Shown here: piece by piece, positions 1 to 9,382 of the stretch
How positions within the stretch are numbered: position 1 is the stretch's first letter
Layout of the letters: each line of letters starts with the position of its first letter
Origin: Bacillus sp. NP157
GTDB taxonomy: Bacteria; Pseudomonadota; Gammaproteobacteria; Xanthomonadales; Rhodanobacteraceae
Assembly (NCBI GenBank): GCA_018889975.1
Contig: CP076546.1
Span: 558,001-622,000, forward strand
Reading direction: 5' to 3'
DNA length: 64,000 nt
Translations under genes and position numbers: made by a program
Notes under the pieces: model-generated
The model's database searches: none
Seen by the model: the letters and a program-made list of their open reading frames with translations, nothing else
What the model was told of the DNA's origin: nothing

Positions 1-3000
1 GAACAAGCGCACGGCCTGGCCCTGGCGCAGCTTCACGGCAGCGGCGTAGCGGTCGTCGCGGTATTCCTCGTGCTCGGCGACCTGGGCCGTGGCGTGTTCG
101 GCCAGGTCCATGCCATCGATGACGGTGCCTTCCCACTGGCGCGCCCCGCCGAGGTTGAGGTTCTCGACTTCCAGGCCACCCGGGACGAGGTCGGTGACGA
201 TCGCGTCGGGCATGTCCTGGCGGGCTTCGATGGTCAGCTCGGTGATCAGCGTGTCGCCTTCTTTCAGCGAGCTGCCTTCCCAGGCCTTGCCATCGGTGGT
301 GAACCACGCGCGGCGAACGTCGACCTGGCTCGGGTCGGCGGCAGGTGCCTTGCCCGGAACGCCCGCGATGTCGAGCGTGGCGAACACCGTATCGGTGCTG
401 TCCGGCTGCACGGTGACGCCCGACGCCATTTCGACACTGCTCAGGTCGCGCACCCACAGCGTCTTGCCCGCGGGCACGGCTTCCGTGCCGGCGCCGACAT
501 GCAGCGTCGCGGAGAGCGGCTTGCCGCCACCGGCGTCGAAGGTATGCGCGACGCGGGCGATCGACACCTGTTCCTGCGTGCTGAGGTGCGACCACGACCA
601 GTGGTAGTACGTGGTCTTTTCCTCGGCGCTATGCGTGCGGTTGGTGACGTTGCGCGCCCAGTCGACCAGCTTCGCGTCGTATTCGGGCTTGTTCATCGCG
701 AAGGCGTGCGTCAGGGCCACCATCTGGCCAAGGTCGCGCAGGTCCGAGCCGTAGTCGCCAACGTACCAGGGGCGTTCCTTCGTCCAGGCGAAGGCTTCGT
801 CCACGGCCTTGCGGCCACGCTCTTCGTCACCCATCAGCTTCAGCGCGATGCCCAGGTGCACCAGCGGCAGCGGGCCCACCAGCTTGTCGCGATCGTTGTC
901 GAAGATCGTGCGCAGCGTGCCCAGCGGCGCGCGGTTGACGCGTGCGAGCACGAAGCCGCTGTAGGCCTCGTCGGCGATGCGCATGTGGTCGTGCTGTTCG
1001 AAGCCGTAGTACGGATGGCCACCGGCGAGGAGGTCGTCGTTCAGCGCCTTCAATGCCTTCTGCAGCACTTCCTGCGGGATCACGAAGCCGGCATCGCGGG
1101 CGTCCAGCATGAAGTCCACGACATACGGCGTCATGAAGGTCTGCACGGGGCTGGTGCCACCCCAGAAGCTGAAGTGCCCCTTGTCGGCCTGGAACGACGC
1201 GATGCGTGCAAGCGCCGCCTCGACCGCCGACTGGCGACTGGCCGGGTTGAGCCCACCCACGCCGAGTGCCTTGCCGGTGGCGTCGTCCATGAACAGGGCG
1301 GCGAAGCCCTTGCTGGTGGTCTGCTCGATGCAGCCGTACGGGTAGTCGAGCAGGTTCTTCAGCGCCTTGTTATAGGGCAGCGGCGGCAAGGTGCTGAGGG
1401 TGACCCGCGCGTTCACCGTAGACGGGGTGTACGCGTTAGACAGGCTGCCGTCGAGCTTGACCGGCTTGCCGCCTTCGATCGCCATCGGCACCGTCTGCAC
1501 CTCTTCGGGCCAGCCGCTGCGCACGGTGAACTCGAAGTGGCGGTCGACGGTGAAGTCGTTGAGCTCGGCGTGGATATCGATCTTCGCCACGCCAACGCCC
1601 GCCGCGGCCGTGACCGGCATGCTGAGGATCGTGCCGGCGCCGTTCTTCAGCGTGGCCTGCTGGGTCGGGTTGTCGACATGCACCAGGCCATCGGTCTTCA
1701 CCGTGACCTTGGCGATGCCATCCTTGCCGGACATGTTCTTCAGGTCGACGGTGATGCGTGCCTTGTCGCCGCCGGCCATCACCCGGGGCATGCCCGGCTC
1801 GACCACCAGCGGAGCGCGCACGACGACCTGGCCTTCCGCATGGCCGAAACGCTGGTCGGTGAAGGCGAGGGCGGAGACGCGCAGGGTGCCGTTGAAATCG
1901 GGCACGTCGACGCTGACCTTCGCGTTGCCGCTCGCATCGAACTGCACCGGGCCGGCGAACAGGTCGACGATCTTGATCTTCGGGTTGGGACGCTGTGCGT
2001 GCGGCAGGCCGTTGCCGGACATGTCGCCACCGTAACGCACCTTCGCGACGGTGCCGTCCATGGCTTCGATCACGCGGCTATACAGGTCGTAGGCGTCGAT
2101 GACCATGGCGCGCGGCGCGAACATCCACGTCCATGCATCGGGGACGGGGTAGTTGGTGATGTTGAGCACGCCCTGGTCGACGGCGGCCAGCGTGACGAAG
2201 CCCTTCTGGCCCGCCAGGCCGTCCGCGTGGACGGTGACCGGCAGGGGCAGGCCGGGACGCATGGTGGCCGGTGCCTGCAGGGTCAGCGGCAACTGGCGGT
2301 CGTTGCGGTCCATCGCGACGTGCTCGATGCCCATGGCGCGTGCCGGCGTGGTCTTGTCCGAGGCCTTGCCGCCGCGGAACACCAGCGCGACGACGTGCAC
2401 GTCGTGGCGTTCCCAGTCAGCCGTGACCGGGATCTCGAAGGTGCTCCCGGCCTTGGCGTCGATGTCCTTGGTGTAGAGCAGGTGGTCGCTTTCCACGAGC
2501 AGCACGCCCGGGCCCGGCTGCGGCGGGGTCACGGTGACCTTCAGGGTATCGCCGGTGCGATAGCGCGCCTTGTCGAGGGCGAGCTTGACCTTGTCCGGGC
2601 GCGACTCCTTGCCAAGGTTCTGGTCTTCCCAGCTGTAGCCGGCGAAGAACGGGAAGTTGGTGGTGAGCTTGGTCGCCGGGTCGTAGACCTCCAGGCGGTA
2701 ACCGCCCCATTCGACCGGGAAGTCGAGCTTGACCCGCTGGCCCGCGACGACATCGATGTCGCGCTCTTCGATCAGCTGCAGCGAGACGTTCTCGTTGGAT
2801 TTCCAGTCGTCGCCGTGTTCGTACAGCCAGTAGAAATCGCGCACCTCGCGCTGCAGGCGCACCTTCAGGTGCTGGCCGGCGACGAGCTTGCCATCGACGT
2901 TCGCGCGGACGATTTCGAAGCCGGCATTGCCTTCGCTTTCCGCACCCTGCTTCGGATCGAACAGCGGGCGCACGCCGACCAGTTCCGGCGCGGGCCAGAA

Positions 3001-4851
3001 GGTGCGATTGAGCACGCGGGTGACGGCGCGGCCGCCGGATTCATAGACGCTTCCGGACACGATCATCGCGTAGGGCGTGGTCTGCGGCAGGTCGCCGGGC
3101 AGGCTGATTTCCTGCGTCGCGTTGCCCTTGTCGTCCAGGTGGTCGTCGACCGCGTCTTCGCTGGGCGTGCTGGACGGTGCCAGCGGATCGCCGAAGAAGG
3201 TGTCCTGCATCGACGCGACCGGGTGCTGCTCGGGCTTGACGAAGACACGGGCGGTGAAGCGGTTGCCGGCGGCCGGGGCGCCGAACAGGTAGCTCGAGGC
3301 GACGGTCATGTCGAGCGCCTCACCGGCCATGACGCGGGCCTGCTGGCTGTCCAGGGCCACCTTGAGGCGCTCGGGGAGGAATTCCTCGACGTGGAACGGG
3401 AAGGCCTGCACCGATTCCTTGCTGGCCGGGTCGAGGCGGAATTCCAGCTGCCACAGGCCGGTGGCAGCGTCGGCGGGCAGGGTCTGGCGGAGCTCGAAGT
3501 AGTTGAGGTCGCGCGGTTCGATCTTCGTGTCGGCCAGGGCACGGCCGTCGGGCTGCTTCAGGCGCACGTAAACGGGCTGGGCCTTCATCGCCTTGCCGTC
3601 GTAGTCGCGCAGCAGGGCGGAGACGCGCATGTCTTCGCCGGGGCGATACAGGTCGCGGCCGGACCACGCATACACTTCGAAGGGCGCCTGGCGGCGGCCG
3701 CTGACATCGAAGTTGGAGACGTCGAGCGCCGGCCGGTTGAACGGCAGTACCGACACGTCCTTGTCGTGGCGGGCGATCAGCACGTCGTTGCGGTCGGGCT
3801 TGTAGGCCAGCAGCGCGTTGCCGTCCTTGTCGGTCTTTGCCTTGAGCTTCGAGCCGCCGCTCTCGTCGGTGATCTCGATGTCGACGCCAGCGATCGCGCT
3901 GCCGTCTTCAAGCGATGCGACGTGGAGCAGGGCGTTGTCCTTGTACACGCGCAGGTGCAGGCCAAGGTCGCTGACGAAGAAGGTGGCGGTGTCGTACTCG
4001 TCGCGGAACACGCCGCCGCGACGAAGCACGGCCATGTAGACGCCGGGTTCCTTCAGCTGCGGGATGTCCTGCACGGGGATGTAGCTGATGGTGCGTGCGT
4101 TGGGCGCGCCCTTCAGCGTGTAGTGGTTGGCGTAGACCGAGTCGCCGATCGTAGTGAGCGCGATGCGTGTCTGGTCGCCTTCATTGCAGTTGTCGTAATT
4201 GGACGGGTCGTGGTCGAGGTCGTAGTTGCCACGGCGCTTCTGTCCGGGGTAGCTGCAGAACAGCTTCGAAAGGGCATCGTCATGGACGCGGAAGAACTCG
4301 ATGCTGGCGTCTTCGACGTTCATGGAGACGACCGGCAGTCCACGGGTGCCCCGGGCGGGTAGCACGCTGCCGCGCGAGGCGAAGCCGAGTGCCGGCGGCA
4401 GGTTGCCGGAGAACACGTCGCGTTTTTCGTCGGCGGCGAAGGCGTGGCCGCTGGCGGCGAGCAGGCTGGGGTGCACGGTGACGGCGTAATGCTGGTTGGC
4501 CTGCACGTAGGGGAAGACCAGGGTCTGCTGGTCGTCTTCGAGCTGCCAGCTGCCCTTGACCGGGGCGCCCTGGCTGTCGGTGACCTCGACGCGTTTGTCG
4601 AATTCCTGCGACGCGGCGATCTTTTCGTTGAATTTGATCGCGAGCTGGGTCTGGTTGTCCTGGTACCGGCTGGCGGCCGCTTCGATGGCCAGGCGGTCGG
4701 GTGCCGTTTTTGCCTTGTTGGCGGCGGTTCCTTGTAGCTCGGGTTTGTCGCCGTCGTGCTTTCCGCAGGCGGTGACGAGGGCGATGGCGGCGATGAGGCC
4801 GCACACGACGATTCCGCCGCGGAGGCGGCGGGTCTTTCCTTGGCTCGACAT
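1..4851 (-). CDS. Alpha-2-macroglobulin family lipoprotein (YfhM type), 3' end outside window
   Basis: Periplasmic protease-trapping lipoprotein of the bacterial alpha-2-macroglobulin family. The frame is open for 1617 codons from ATG at 4851 to the left edge, so only the last few dozen residues are missing (family members run about 1650). A signal peptide ends in a lipobox, VTAC, with Cys29 as the lipidated residue. MG-type beta domains follow. The thioester motif CIEQ is intact at Cys1174 (1321-1332), inside the context DYPYGCIEQTTSKG, which places it with YfhM and not with thioester-less YfaS. The C-terminal helical alpha-alpha domain follows. Family knowledge: it usually works beside penicillin-binding protein PbpC, whose gene would lie beyond base 1. 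The start is supported by the lipobox at the expected distance. Function by homology is firm; the target proteases are unknown. Confidence 0.94.
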   Translation of the reverse strand, partial: MSSQGKTRRLRGGIVVCGLIAAIALVTACGKHDGDKPELQGTAANKAKTAPDRLAIEAAASRYQDNQTQLAIKFNEKIAASQEFDKRVEVTDSQGAPVKGSWQLEDDQQTLVFPYVQANQHYAVTVHPSLLAASGHAFAADEKRDVFSGNLPPALGFASRGSVLPARGTRGLPVVSMNVEDASIEFFRVHDDALSKLFCSYPGQKRRGNYDLDHDPSNYDNCNEGDQTRIALTTIGDSVYANHYTLKGAPNARTISYIPVQDIPQLKEPGVYMAVLRRGGVFRDEYDTATFFVSDLGLHLRVYKDNALLHVASLEDGSAIAGVDIEITDESGGSKLKAKTDKDGNALLAYKPDRNDVLIARHDKDVSVLPFNRPALDVSNFDVSGRRQAPFEVYAWSGRDLYRPGEDMRVSALLRDYDGKAMKAQPVYVRLKQPDGRALADTKIEPRDLNYFELRQTLPADAATGLWQLEFRLDPASKESVQAFPFHVEEFLPERLKVALDSQQARVMAGEALDMTVASSYLFGAPAAGNRFTARVFVKPEQHPVASMQDTFFGDPLAPSSTPSEDAVDDHLDDKGNATQEISLPGDLPQTTPYAMIVSGSVYESGGRAVTRVLNRTFWPAPELVGVRPLFDPKQGAESEGNAGFEIVRANVDGKLVAGQHLKVRLQREVRDFYWLYEHGDDWKSNENVSLQLIEERDIDVVAGQRVKLDFPVEWGGYRLEVYDPATKLTTNFPFFAGYSWEDQNLGKESRPDKVKLALDKARYRTGDTLKVTVTPPQPGPGVLLVESDHLLYTKDIDAKAGSTFEIPVTADWERHDVHVVALVFRGGKASDKTTPARAMGIEHVAMDRNDRQLPLTLQAPATMRPGLPLPVTVHADGLAGQKGFVTLAAVDQGVLNITNYPVPDAWTWMFAPRAMVIDAYDLYSRVIEAMDGTVAKVRYGGDMSGNGLPHAQRPNPKIKIVDLFAGPVQFDASGNAKVSVDVPDFNGTLRVSALAFTDQRFGHAEGQVVVRAPLVVEPGMPRVMAGGDKARITVDLKNMSGKDGIAKVTVKTDGLVHVDNPTQQATLKNGAGTILSMPVTAAAGVGVAKIDIHAELNDFTVDRHFEFTVRSGWPEEVQTVPMAIEGGKPVKLDGSLSNAYTPSTVNARVTLSTLPPLPYNKALKNLLDYPYGCIEQTTSKGFAALFMDDATGKALGVGGLNPASRQSAVEAALARIASFQADKGHFSFWGGTSPVQTFMTPYVVDFMLDARDAGFVIPQEVLQKALKALNDDLLAGGHPYYGFEQHDHMRIADEAYSGFVLARVNRAPLGTLRTIFDNDRDKLVGPLPLVHLGIALKLMGDEERGRKAVDEAFAWTKERPWYVGDYGSDLRDLGQMVALTHAFAMNKPEYDAKLVDWARNVTNRTHSAEEKTTYYHWSWSHLSTQEQVSIARVAHTFDAGGGKPLSATLHVGAGTEAVPAGKTLWVRDLSSVEMASGVTVQPDSTDTVFATLDIAGVPGKAPAADPSQVDVRRAWFTTDGKAWEGSSLKEGDTLITELTIEARQDMPDAIVTDLVPGGLEVENLNLGGARQWEGTVIDGMDLAEHATAQVAEHEEYRDDRYAAAVKLRQGQAVRLF

Positions 4852-4998
4852 GTTGGTTTCCCTGGTTACTGGAGACAGTGTCGCAGGAAAATATGGCGCC
4901 GTGGAGGCGGCCGCATGGCGCGGCGCGTGCAGGCTGCGCGCAACCGAGCTTGCCGTCGTGCCCGACGTTCGCGCGGCGCTCGTGCGTGGTCGCAGGAC

Positions 4999-5136
4999 AG
5001 CCCTCGGTGCCTACCCTCGCTGCTCAGACAGGTCCTCCGCGCTCGATAAGGTTGGCCGCAGCCGCGGCCCATGTACCTATTGCCCTACGGGCACTCGCTT
5101 GTGCGGAACTCGCCTCGAGGGTAGGCACCGAGGGCT
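4999..5136 (+). repeat. Palindrome-bounded dispersed element, copy A
   Basis: 138 bp element bounded by a perfect 21 bp inverted repeat (4999-5019 and 5116-5136, outer ends AGCCCTCGG and CCGAGGGCT). The core carries smaller hairpins (CCGCAGCCGCGG, GCCCTACGGGC). A conserved outer tail lies at 4971-4998 and a REP at 5162-5183. It has no coding capacity worth noting. Four other copies lie in this window. Confidence 0.85.
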
Positions 5137-5161
5137 CTCCTCACCGTGGCAGCGAGGTCGT

Positions 5162-5183
5162 GTAGGAGCGCGCCCGCGCGCGA
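5162..5183 (+). repeat. REP hairpin
   Basis: 22 bp REP unit beginning GTAGGAGCGCGCC with a self-complementary GCGCGC core. It sits 25 bp right of inverted-repeat element A. Confidence 0.8.
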
Positions 5184-5312
5184 TCCAAGACGCAATGGCA
5201 CGGCCGCAGCCATTGAACCGCTGTTGCCTTGACGCATTTCGCCCGCACCCGGTATCTACTGTCGCGTGGCCCAACATCCGTTTGGCCCAACAACCAGGGA
5301 TAGGGTGCTTCG

Positions 5313-6401
5313 ATGCCTCATGGACGATGGATGACAGCCTGTGCAAGGCGAATCGGTGGAATGGCTGCCGTGTTGTTTCTGGCAACGCCAGCTATCGCGA
5401 TGGCGGCGGCGCACGAAGATCCCACCGAACACCGCCTCGCAGCACTCGATGCGTCGGCACCGAGCGACCTGTCGCCGGCGGACACACGTCTGTTGTTTGA
5501 AACGCTGGCGTCGTCGCGTTTGCTTGAGCGTCCCGCGTTGGCCCCGGCGGTGGTCGAGCGGGTTGGGCGGCTGATTTTCCGGGCGAAGGCCGATCCGGTG
5601 GGGCAGCAGACGTATCTGGACGATTACCCGGGGCTTTGGCGGCGGATCGGGGGGGATGTGGATCCGCTGGGGCTGGCGAACCTTGAGGATCGGGTGGCGC
5701 GGAGCGAGGGGCACCCGCAGCTCTATGGGACGTTGCCGCCATCGTCGTTGGACTATCCGGCGGCGGATGCCCAGCGTAACTATGCGTCGGCCCGGGACAT
5801 GCTCGGGGTAGCCGTGGACGCCAGGGTGGTGGCGGGCGTCGATGTCGTGCCCCTGGCCATGCGGCCGGCCCGCCCCGTGCCCCTGCCGGGCGTGCGCGCG
5901 GAGCTGCTCCGGCTGGGCGAGATCGACCAGGCGGTTCGCCGCTGGCCGGACAATCCGACTCCAGCGCAGGAGAAAGCCCTCATCGCGGCCATGGAGAAGG
6001 CCGACGCCTATACCTTGCCCCGCCTGCGCACGATCTACCACGCCCACGGCATCCCCGCGCCAGCGCAGGTCGGCCGGGCAGCCACCCACAGCGCCTTCCT
6101 CCTGATCCAGCACGCGATCGCCGACCCCGGCCTCATGCGCTCGGCGCTCGCCCAGGCGAAGTGGATGACCGCCCATGGCGACCTCCCCGCCATCGACTAC
6201 GCCCTGCTATCCGACCGCGTCGACTGCGTCCTCGACCACCGCCCCCAGCAATTCGGCACCCAGGGCTCCCGCAACCCAGCCAGCCACTGGTATTGCCCCA
6301 TCGCCGAGCCCCTGGGCGTCAACACACGCCGCGCCGCCCTGCACATGGCCCCGCTGAGCCGTGAGGAGATTTACGGGGCCAGCGGCAAGGCGGGTGGATA
6401 G
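5313..6401 (+). CDS. Secreted protein with two DUF6624-like halves
   Basis: 362-residue exported protein of unknown function. The first ~32 residues form a signal peptide (hydrophobic AAVLFLATPAIAMAAA). Two halves share a pattern: about residues 90-145 end in EDRVARSEGHPQLYGT and about 255-345 contain SDRVDCVLDHRPQQFGTQ followed by a VNTRRAALHMAPLS tail. This DR...P..[YF]GTQ...N.RR pattern is what I know from DUF6624 proteins, so I infer a degenerate N-terminal and a better preserved C-terminal copy. The start is taken at ATG 5313 after AGGGATAGGG; ATG codon 7 is also possible. It stands alone between repeat-rich gaps. No catalytic role can be assigned. Confidence 0.72.
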   Translation: MPHGRWMTACARRIGGMAAVLFLATPAIAMAAAHEDPTEHRLAALDASAPSDLSPADTRLLFETLASSRLLERPALAPAVVERVGRLIFRAKADPVGQQTYLDDYPGLWRRIGGDVDPLGLANLEDRVARSEGHPQLYGTLPPSSLDYPAADAQRNYASARDMLGVAVDARVVAGVDVVPLAMRPARPVPLPGVRAELLRLGEIDQAVRRWPDNPTPAQEKALIAAMEKADAYTLPRLRTIYHAHGIPAPAQVGRAATHSAFLLIQHAIADPGLMRSALAQAKWMTAHGDLPAIDYALLSDRVDCVLDHRPQQFGTQGSRNPASHWYCPIAEPLGVNTRRAALHMAPLSREEIYGASGKAGG

Positions 6402-6436
6402 GGGCCGGCCTCACGGCGGCATTAGATTTTAGATTT

Positions 6437-6456
6437 TCGCGCGCAGGCGCGTATCC
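6437..6456 (-). repeat. Degenerate REP unit
   Basis: REP in minus orientation with the CTCCTAC end decayed to GTATCC. The complete unit at 6488-6509 follows in the same orientation. Confidence 0.6.
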
Positions 6457-6487
6457 AGGTTGCGGCTGCGCCGCCATGTTTCCCGAT

Positions 6488-6509
6488 TCGCGCGCAGGCG
6501 CGCTCCTAC
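6488..6509 (-). repeat. REP hairpin
   Basis: Complete 22 bp REP unit in minus orientation, 25 bp left of inverted-repeat element B. The REP-spacer-element arrangement mirrors copy A in reverse. Confidence 0.8.
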
Positions 6510-6534
6510 ATGAGCTGAGCGGGCTGCAAGAACA

Positions 6535-6672
6535 GGCCTCGGCGCCCACCCTCGAGGCGAGTTCCGCACAAGAGAGTGCCCGTAGGGCAATCAAATACAT
6601 GGGCCGCGGCTGCGGCCAACCTTGTCGAGCGCGGAGGACCTGTCTGAGCAGCGAGGGTGGGCGCCGAGGGCT
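6535..6672 (-). repeat. Palindrome-bounded dispersed element, copy B
   Basis: 138 bp copy in the opposite orientation to copy A. The terminal inverted repeats match with about one mismatch (left end near 6535-6554, right end 6652-6672). The conserved outer tail GGTCCTGCGACCACGCGCG follows on the right to about 6702. The core keeps the motifs seen in copy A. Confidence 0.85.
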
Positions 6673-6802
6673 GGTCCTGCGACCACGCGCGAGCGCCGCG
6701 GGGAACCCCGGCCAGCGACACCCCCTCGGCGGGACGAGGCAGGCTGTTGCGCAGCGCACCAATCCACGGCATTATCGACGCTTCACCTTAGAAGACCCCG
6801 CC

Positions 6803-6907
6803 GTGTCCCACGCCGACTACACATCGAACGTCTACACCAGCGCCCGCATGGCCGCAGGGATGACGTCCCGTGCTCGTCGACCGTACATCGGACACCCGGC
6901 CGGGTAG
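6803..6907 (+). CDS. Putative arg leader peptide (speculative)
   Basis: Short frame with GTG at 6803 (34 codons) or ATG at 6848 (19 codons), ending in TAG at 6905-6907, between the repeats and the argF' terminator hairpin. Its C-terminal part reads MAAGMTSRARRPYIGHPAG, with three Arg codons clustered in five positions. This is what a ribosome-mediated attenuator of an arginine operon would need. No strong ribosome binding site is visible before either start, so this is inference from position and composition only. Confidence 0.3.
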   Translation: MSHADYTSNVYTSARMAAGMTSRARRPYIGHPAG

Positions 6908-6966
6908 GCTGTCGCGCGCATTTCATACGCAACGACTAAAAAACCCGGCCCCGTGCCGGGTTTTTT
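6894..6966 (+). promoter_or_regulatory. Candidate transcription attenuator of the arg operon
   Basis: A 12 bp perfect palindrome ACCCGGCCGGGT (6894-6905) overlaps the end of the putative leader frame. Its GGCCGGGT half (6898-6905) is exactly complementary to ACCCGGCC (6943-6950), the left arm of the terminator at 6938-6966. Pairing of these two segments would form an antiterminator, so the layout leader frame, antiterminator arm, terminator, argF' is that of classical attenuation. Inference only. Confidence 0.4.
6938..6966 (+). terminator. Intrinsic terminator/attenuator upstream of argF'
   Basis: Perfect 12 bp stem AAAAAACCCGGC / GCCGGGTTTTTT with a short loop and a T run at 6961-6966. It can act in both directions. 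It lies 69 bp before argF' and over 530 bp after the nearest upstream gene, which makes a role in arg control more natural than termination of that gene. Confidence 0.85.
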
Positions 6967-7035
6967 CGTTCTCGATTCCCCATTCTCTCCCTTCATCCCA
7001 CGGCCCCGACAGGCCACCGACCGATCTGGACCGCC

Positions 7036-8067
7036 ATGACCGTTCGCCACTTCCTCAACACCACCGACTACAGCCGCGCCGAAATCGACGCCCTGCTCGA
7101 GCAGGCCGCCGAGTTCAAACGCTCGCCCCAGGGCCAGCAACTGGCCGGCAAGTCCATCGCCCTGATGTTCTTCAACCCGTCCATGCGCACCCGGACCAGC
7201 TTCGAGATCGGCGCCTTCCAGATGGGCGGCCACGCGGTGGTGCTGGCACCCGGCAAGGACGCATGGCCGATCGAATTCGAGGTCGGGAGCGTGATGGACG
7301 GCGACACCGAGGAACACATCGCCGAGGTCGCCCGCGTGTTGTCCCGCTACGTCGACATCATCGCCGTCCGCGCCTTCCCCAAGTTCCAGGACTGGCAGGT
7401 CGACCGCCAGGACAAGGTGCTCAAGGCCTTCGCCCAGTACGCCACGGTGCCGGTCATCAACATGGAGACCATCACCCATCCGTGCCAGGAGCTGGCCCAC
7501 GCGCTGGCGATGAAGGAACACCTGGGCGACCTGCAGAACAAGAAGTACGTCCTGACCTGGACCTACCACCCGAAGCCGCTGAACACCGCCGTCGCCAACT
7601 CGGCGCTGCTGATCGCGACGAAGATGGGCATGGACGTCACCCTGCTGTGCCCGACGCCCGAATACGTCCTCGACCAGCGCTACATGGATTTCGCCGCGCA
7701 GAATGCGCAGGAAAACGGCGGTTCGCTGCAGGTATCGCACGACATCGAAGCCGCCTACAGCGGCGCGCACGTCATCTACGCCAAGAGCTGGGGTGCGTTG
7801 CCGTACTTCGGCCGCTGGGACGAAGAGAAGGCCATCCGCGACGCGCACAAGCACTTCATCGTCGACGAAGCCAAGATGGCCCTCACCGACAACGGCCTGT
7901 TCAGCCACTGCCTGCCGCTGCGCCGGAACATCAAGGCCACCGATGCCGTGATGGATTCCCCCGCCTGCATCGCCATCGACGAAGCGGAGAACCGCCTGCA
8001 CGTGCAGAAGGCCGTGATGGCCTCGCTGATGGCGCAGCCCGGTGTGAAGTCCGGCCTCGGCTTCTGA
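7036..8067 (+). CDS. argF': N-acetylornithine carbamoyltransferase
   Basis: Transfers the carbamoyl group from carbamoyl phosphate to N-acetyl-L-ornithine, giving N-acetylcitrulline; cytosolic. 343 residues, close to the Xanthomonas enzyme. Visible signatures are SMRTRTSFE (carbamoyl phosphate site), HPCQ, and HCLPLRRNIKATD in place of the ordinary ornithine enzyme's HCLPAFH-type motif. Trp77 and Glu92 are present at the positions known to contact the acetylated substrate in the Xanthomonas enzyme, and Lys300 corresponds to its carboxylated lysine. First gene of the arg cluster. The N-acetylcitrulline route requires the deacetylase encoded at 9383. ATG 7036 is the natural start. Confidence 0.97.
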   Translation: MTVRHFLNTTDYSRAEIDALLEQAAEFKRSPQGQQLAGKSIALMFFNPSMRTRTSFEIGAFQMGGHAVVLAPGKDAWPIEFEVGSVMDGDTEEHIAEVARVLSRYVDIIAVRAFPKFQDWQVDRQDKVLKAFAQYATVPVINMETITHPCQELAHALAMKEHLGDLQNKKYVLTWTYHPKPLNTAVANSALLIATKMGMDVTLLCPTPEYVLDQRYMDFAAQNAQENGGSLQVSHDIEAAYSGAHVIYAKSWGALPYFGRWDEEKAIRDAHKHFIVDEAKMALTDNGLFSHCLPLRRNIKATDAVMDSPACIAIDEAENRLHVQKAVMASLMAQPGVKSGLGF

Positions 8068-8163
8068 TCGCATCCCGGGGCGCCGGCGCCTGCCGCCGTC
8101 GCCTCGTCGTAACCCTTCCGTGTTTGCCTTGATCCCCTGAACGCCCTTATTTCCGGAGCCAGC

Positions 8164-9372
8164 ATGTCCAGCAAAGATATCGTCCTCGCCTTCTCGGGCG
8201 GCCTCGACACCAGCTTCTGCGTCCCCTACCTGATGGAGCGCGGCTATGCCGTGCACACCGTGTTCGTGGATACCGGTGGTGTTTCCGCCGAAGAGCGCGA
8301 GTACATCGAGCAGCGCGCCAACGAGCTCGGCGCCGCGTCGCACCGCACCGTCGATGCCTCGCAGGCGATCTGGGACAGCTTCGTCACCCCGCTGATCTGG
8401 GCGGGCGAGTTCTACCAGGGCCAGTACCCGCTGCTGGTCTCCGACCGCTACCTCATCGTGAAGGCTTCGCTGGAGCGCTGCGACGAACTGGGCACCAAGC
8501 TGTTCGCGCACGGCTGCACCGGCATGGGCAACGACCAGGTGCGTTTCGACCTGACCGTGAAGGCGCTCGGCGACTACACCATCGTCGCCCCGATCCGCGA
8601 GATCCAGCGCGAACACACCCAGGTCCGCGCCTACGAGCAGAAGTACCTCGAAGACAAGGGCTTCGAAGTGCGCGCCAAGACCAAGCACTACACCATCAAC
8701 GAGAACGTCCTGGGCGTGACCATCTCCGGCGGCGAAATCGACGCATGGGAGATCCCGGAAGAGGGTGCCGTGGGCTGGTGTGCACCGCGCGCCGAATGGC
8801 CGTCCGAACCGCTGCGCATCGAGCTGGGCTTCGACAAGGGCACCGCCACCTCGCTCAACGGCAAGGCCGCGACCGGTCCGGAAATCCTCGCGTACCTCAA
8901 CCGCGAACTGGCGAAGTACGGCGTCGGCCGTAGCCTCTACACCGGCGACACCAACATCGGCCTGAAGGGTCGCATCGTGTTCGAGGCGCCGGCACTGACC
9001 GCGCTGCTCACCGCGCACCGCGCACTCGAAGAGACCGTGCTGTCCAAGCAGCAGAACCGCTTCAAGCCGGAAATCGGCCGCAAGTGGACGGAAATCGCCT
9101 ACGAAGGCTTCTTCAACGACCCGATCAAGGCCGACCTCGAAGCCTACCTGGTCAGCACGCAGCGCAAGGTCGATGGCAAGGTCATCATCGAAACCCGTGG
9201 CGGCACCGTCTACGCGGTCAAGGTCGAATCGAAGAACCTGCTGCACTCGAAGAAGGCCACTTACGCGCAGGCCGCCGACTGGGGCGTGGCCGAAGCCGAG
9301 GGCTTCATCAAGCTCTACGGCATGAGCTCGACGATCTGGGCCGAAGTCGACCGAGCCAACGGCGGGAAGTGA
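8164..9372 (+). CDS. argG: Argininosuccinate synthase
   Basis: ATP-dependent condensation of citrulline with aspartate to argininosuccinate; cytosolic, penultimate step of arginine synthesis. 402 residues. The N-terminal PP-loop reads [10 protein letters not shown] (residues 6-15), followed by the ATP/citrulline-binding region with [14 protein letters not shown]. It is the divergent form typical of Xanthomonadales clusters. It starts at ATG 8164 after CCGGAG, 96 bp after argF', and argE' follows after 10 bp, so they are probably cotranscribed. Confidence 0.97.
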   Translation: MSSKDIVLAFSGGLDTSFCVPYLMERGYAVHTVFVDTGGVSAEEREYIEQRANELGAASHRTVDASQAIWDSFVTPLIWAGEFYQGQYPLLVSDRYLIVKASLERCDELGTKLFAHGCTGMGNDQVRFDLTVKALGDYTIVAPIREIQREHTQVRAYEQKYLEDKGFEVRAKTKHYTINENVLGVTISGGEIDAWEIPEEGAVGWCAPRAEWPSEPLRIELGFDKGTATSLNGKAATGPEILAYLNRELAKYGVGRSLYTGDTNIGLKGRIVFEAPALTALLTAHRALEETVLSKQQNRFKPEIGRKWTEIAYEGFFNDPIKADLEAYLVSTQRKVDGKVIIETRGGTVYAVKVESKNLLHSKKATYAQAADWGVAEAEGFIKLYGMSSTIWAEVDRANGGK

Positions 9373-9382
9373 TCGAGAACCC

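Larger units (their letters stand above)
4852..5312. other. Intergenic region between the A2M gene and the next gene, filled with repeats
   Basis: Divergent promoter region for the A2M gene (leftward) and the gene at 5313 (rightward). Most of it is a composite repeat (4971-5183): a conserved outer tail, a 138 bp inverted-repeat element and a REP hairpin. I see no convincing sigma-70 promoter and no further gene. Confidence 0.6.
6402..7035. other. 634 bp intergenic region: repeats, then the argF' leader
   Basis: The left part (6402-6702) holds a degenerate REP, a full REP and inverted-repeat element B with its tail. The right part (about 6780-7035) is unique sequence carrying a short Arg-containing reading frame, a 12 bp palindrome and a terminator hairpin that ends 69 bp before argF'. 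It must contain the arg operon promoter, but I cannot place it confidently. Confidence 0.6.

Noticed and set aside
70-4362. 1430-codon open frame on the plus strand
   Set aside because: It is antisense to the alpha-2-macroglobulin gene, which has a lipobox, the CIEQ thioester and continuous homology. Long antisense frames are expected at this GC content.
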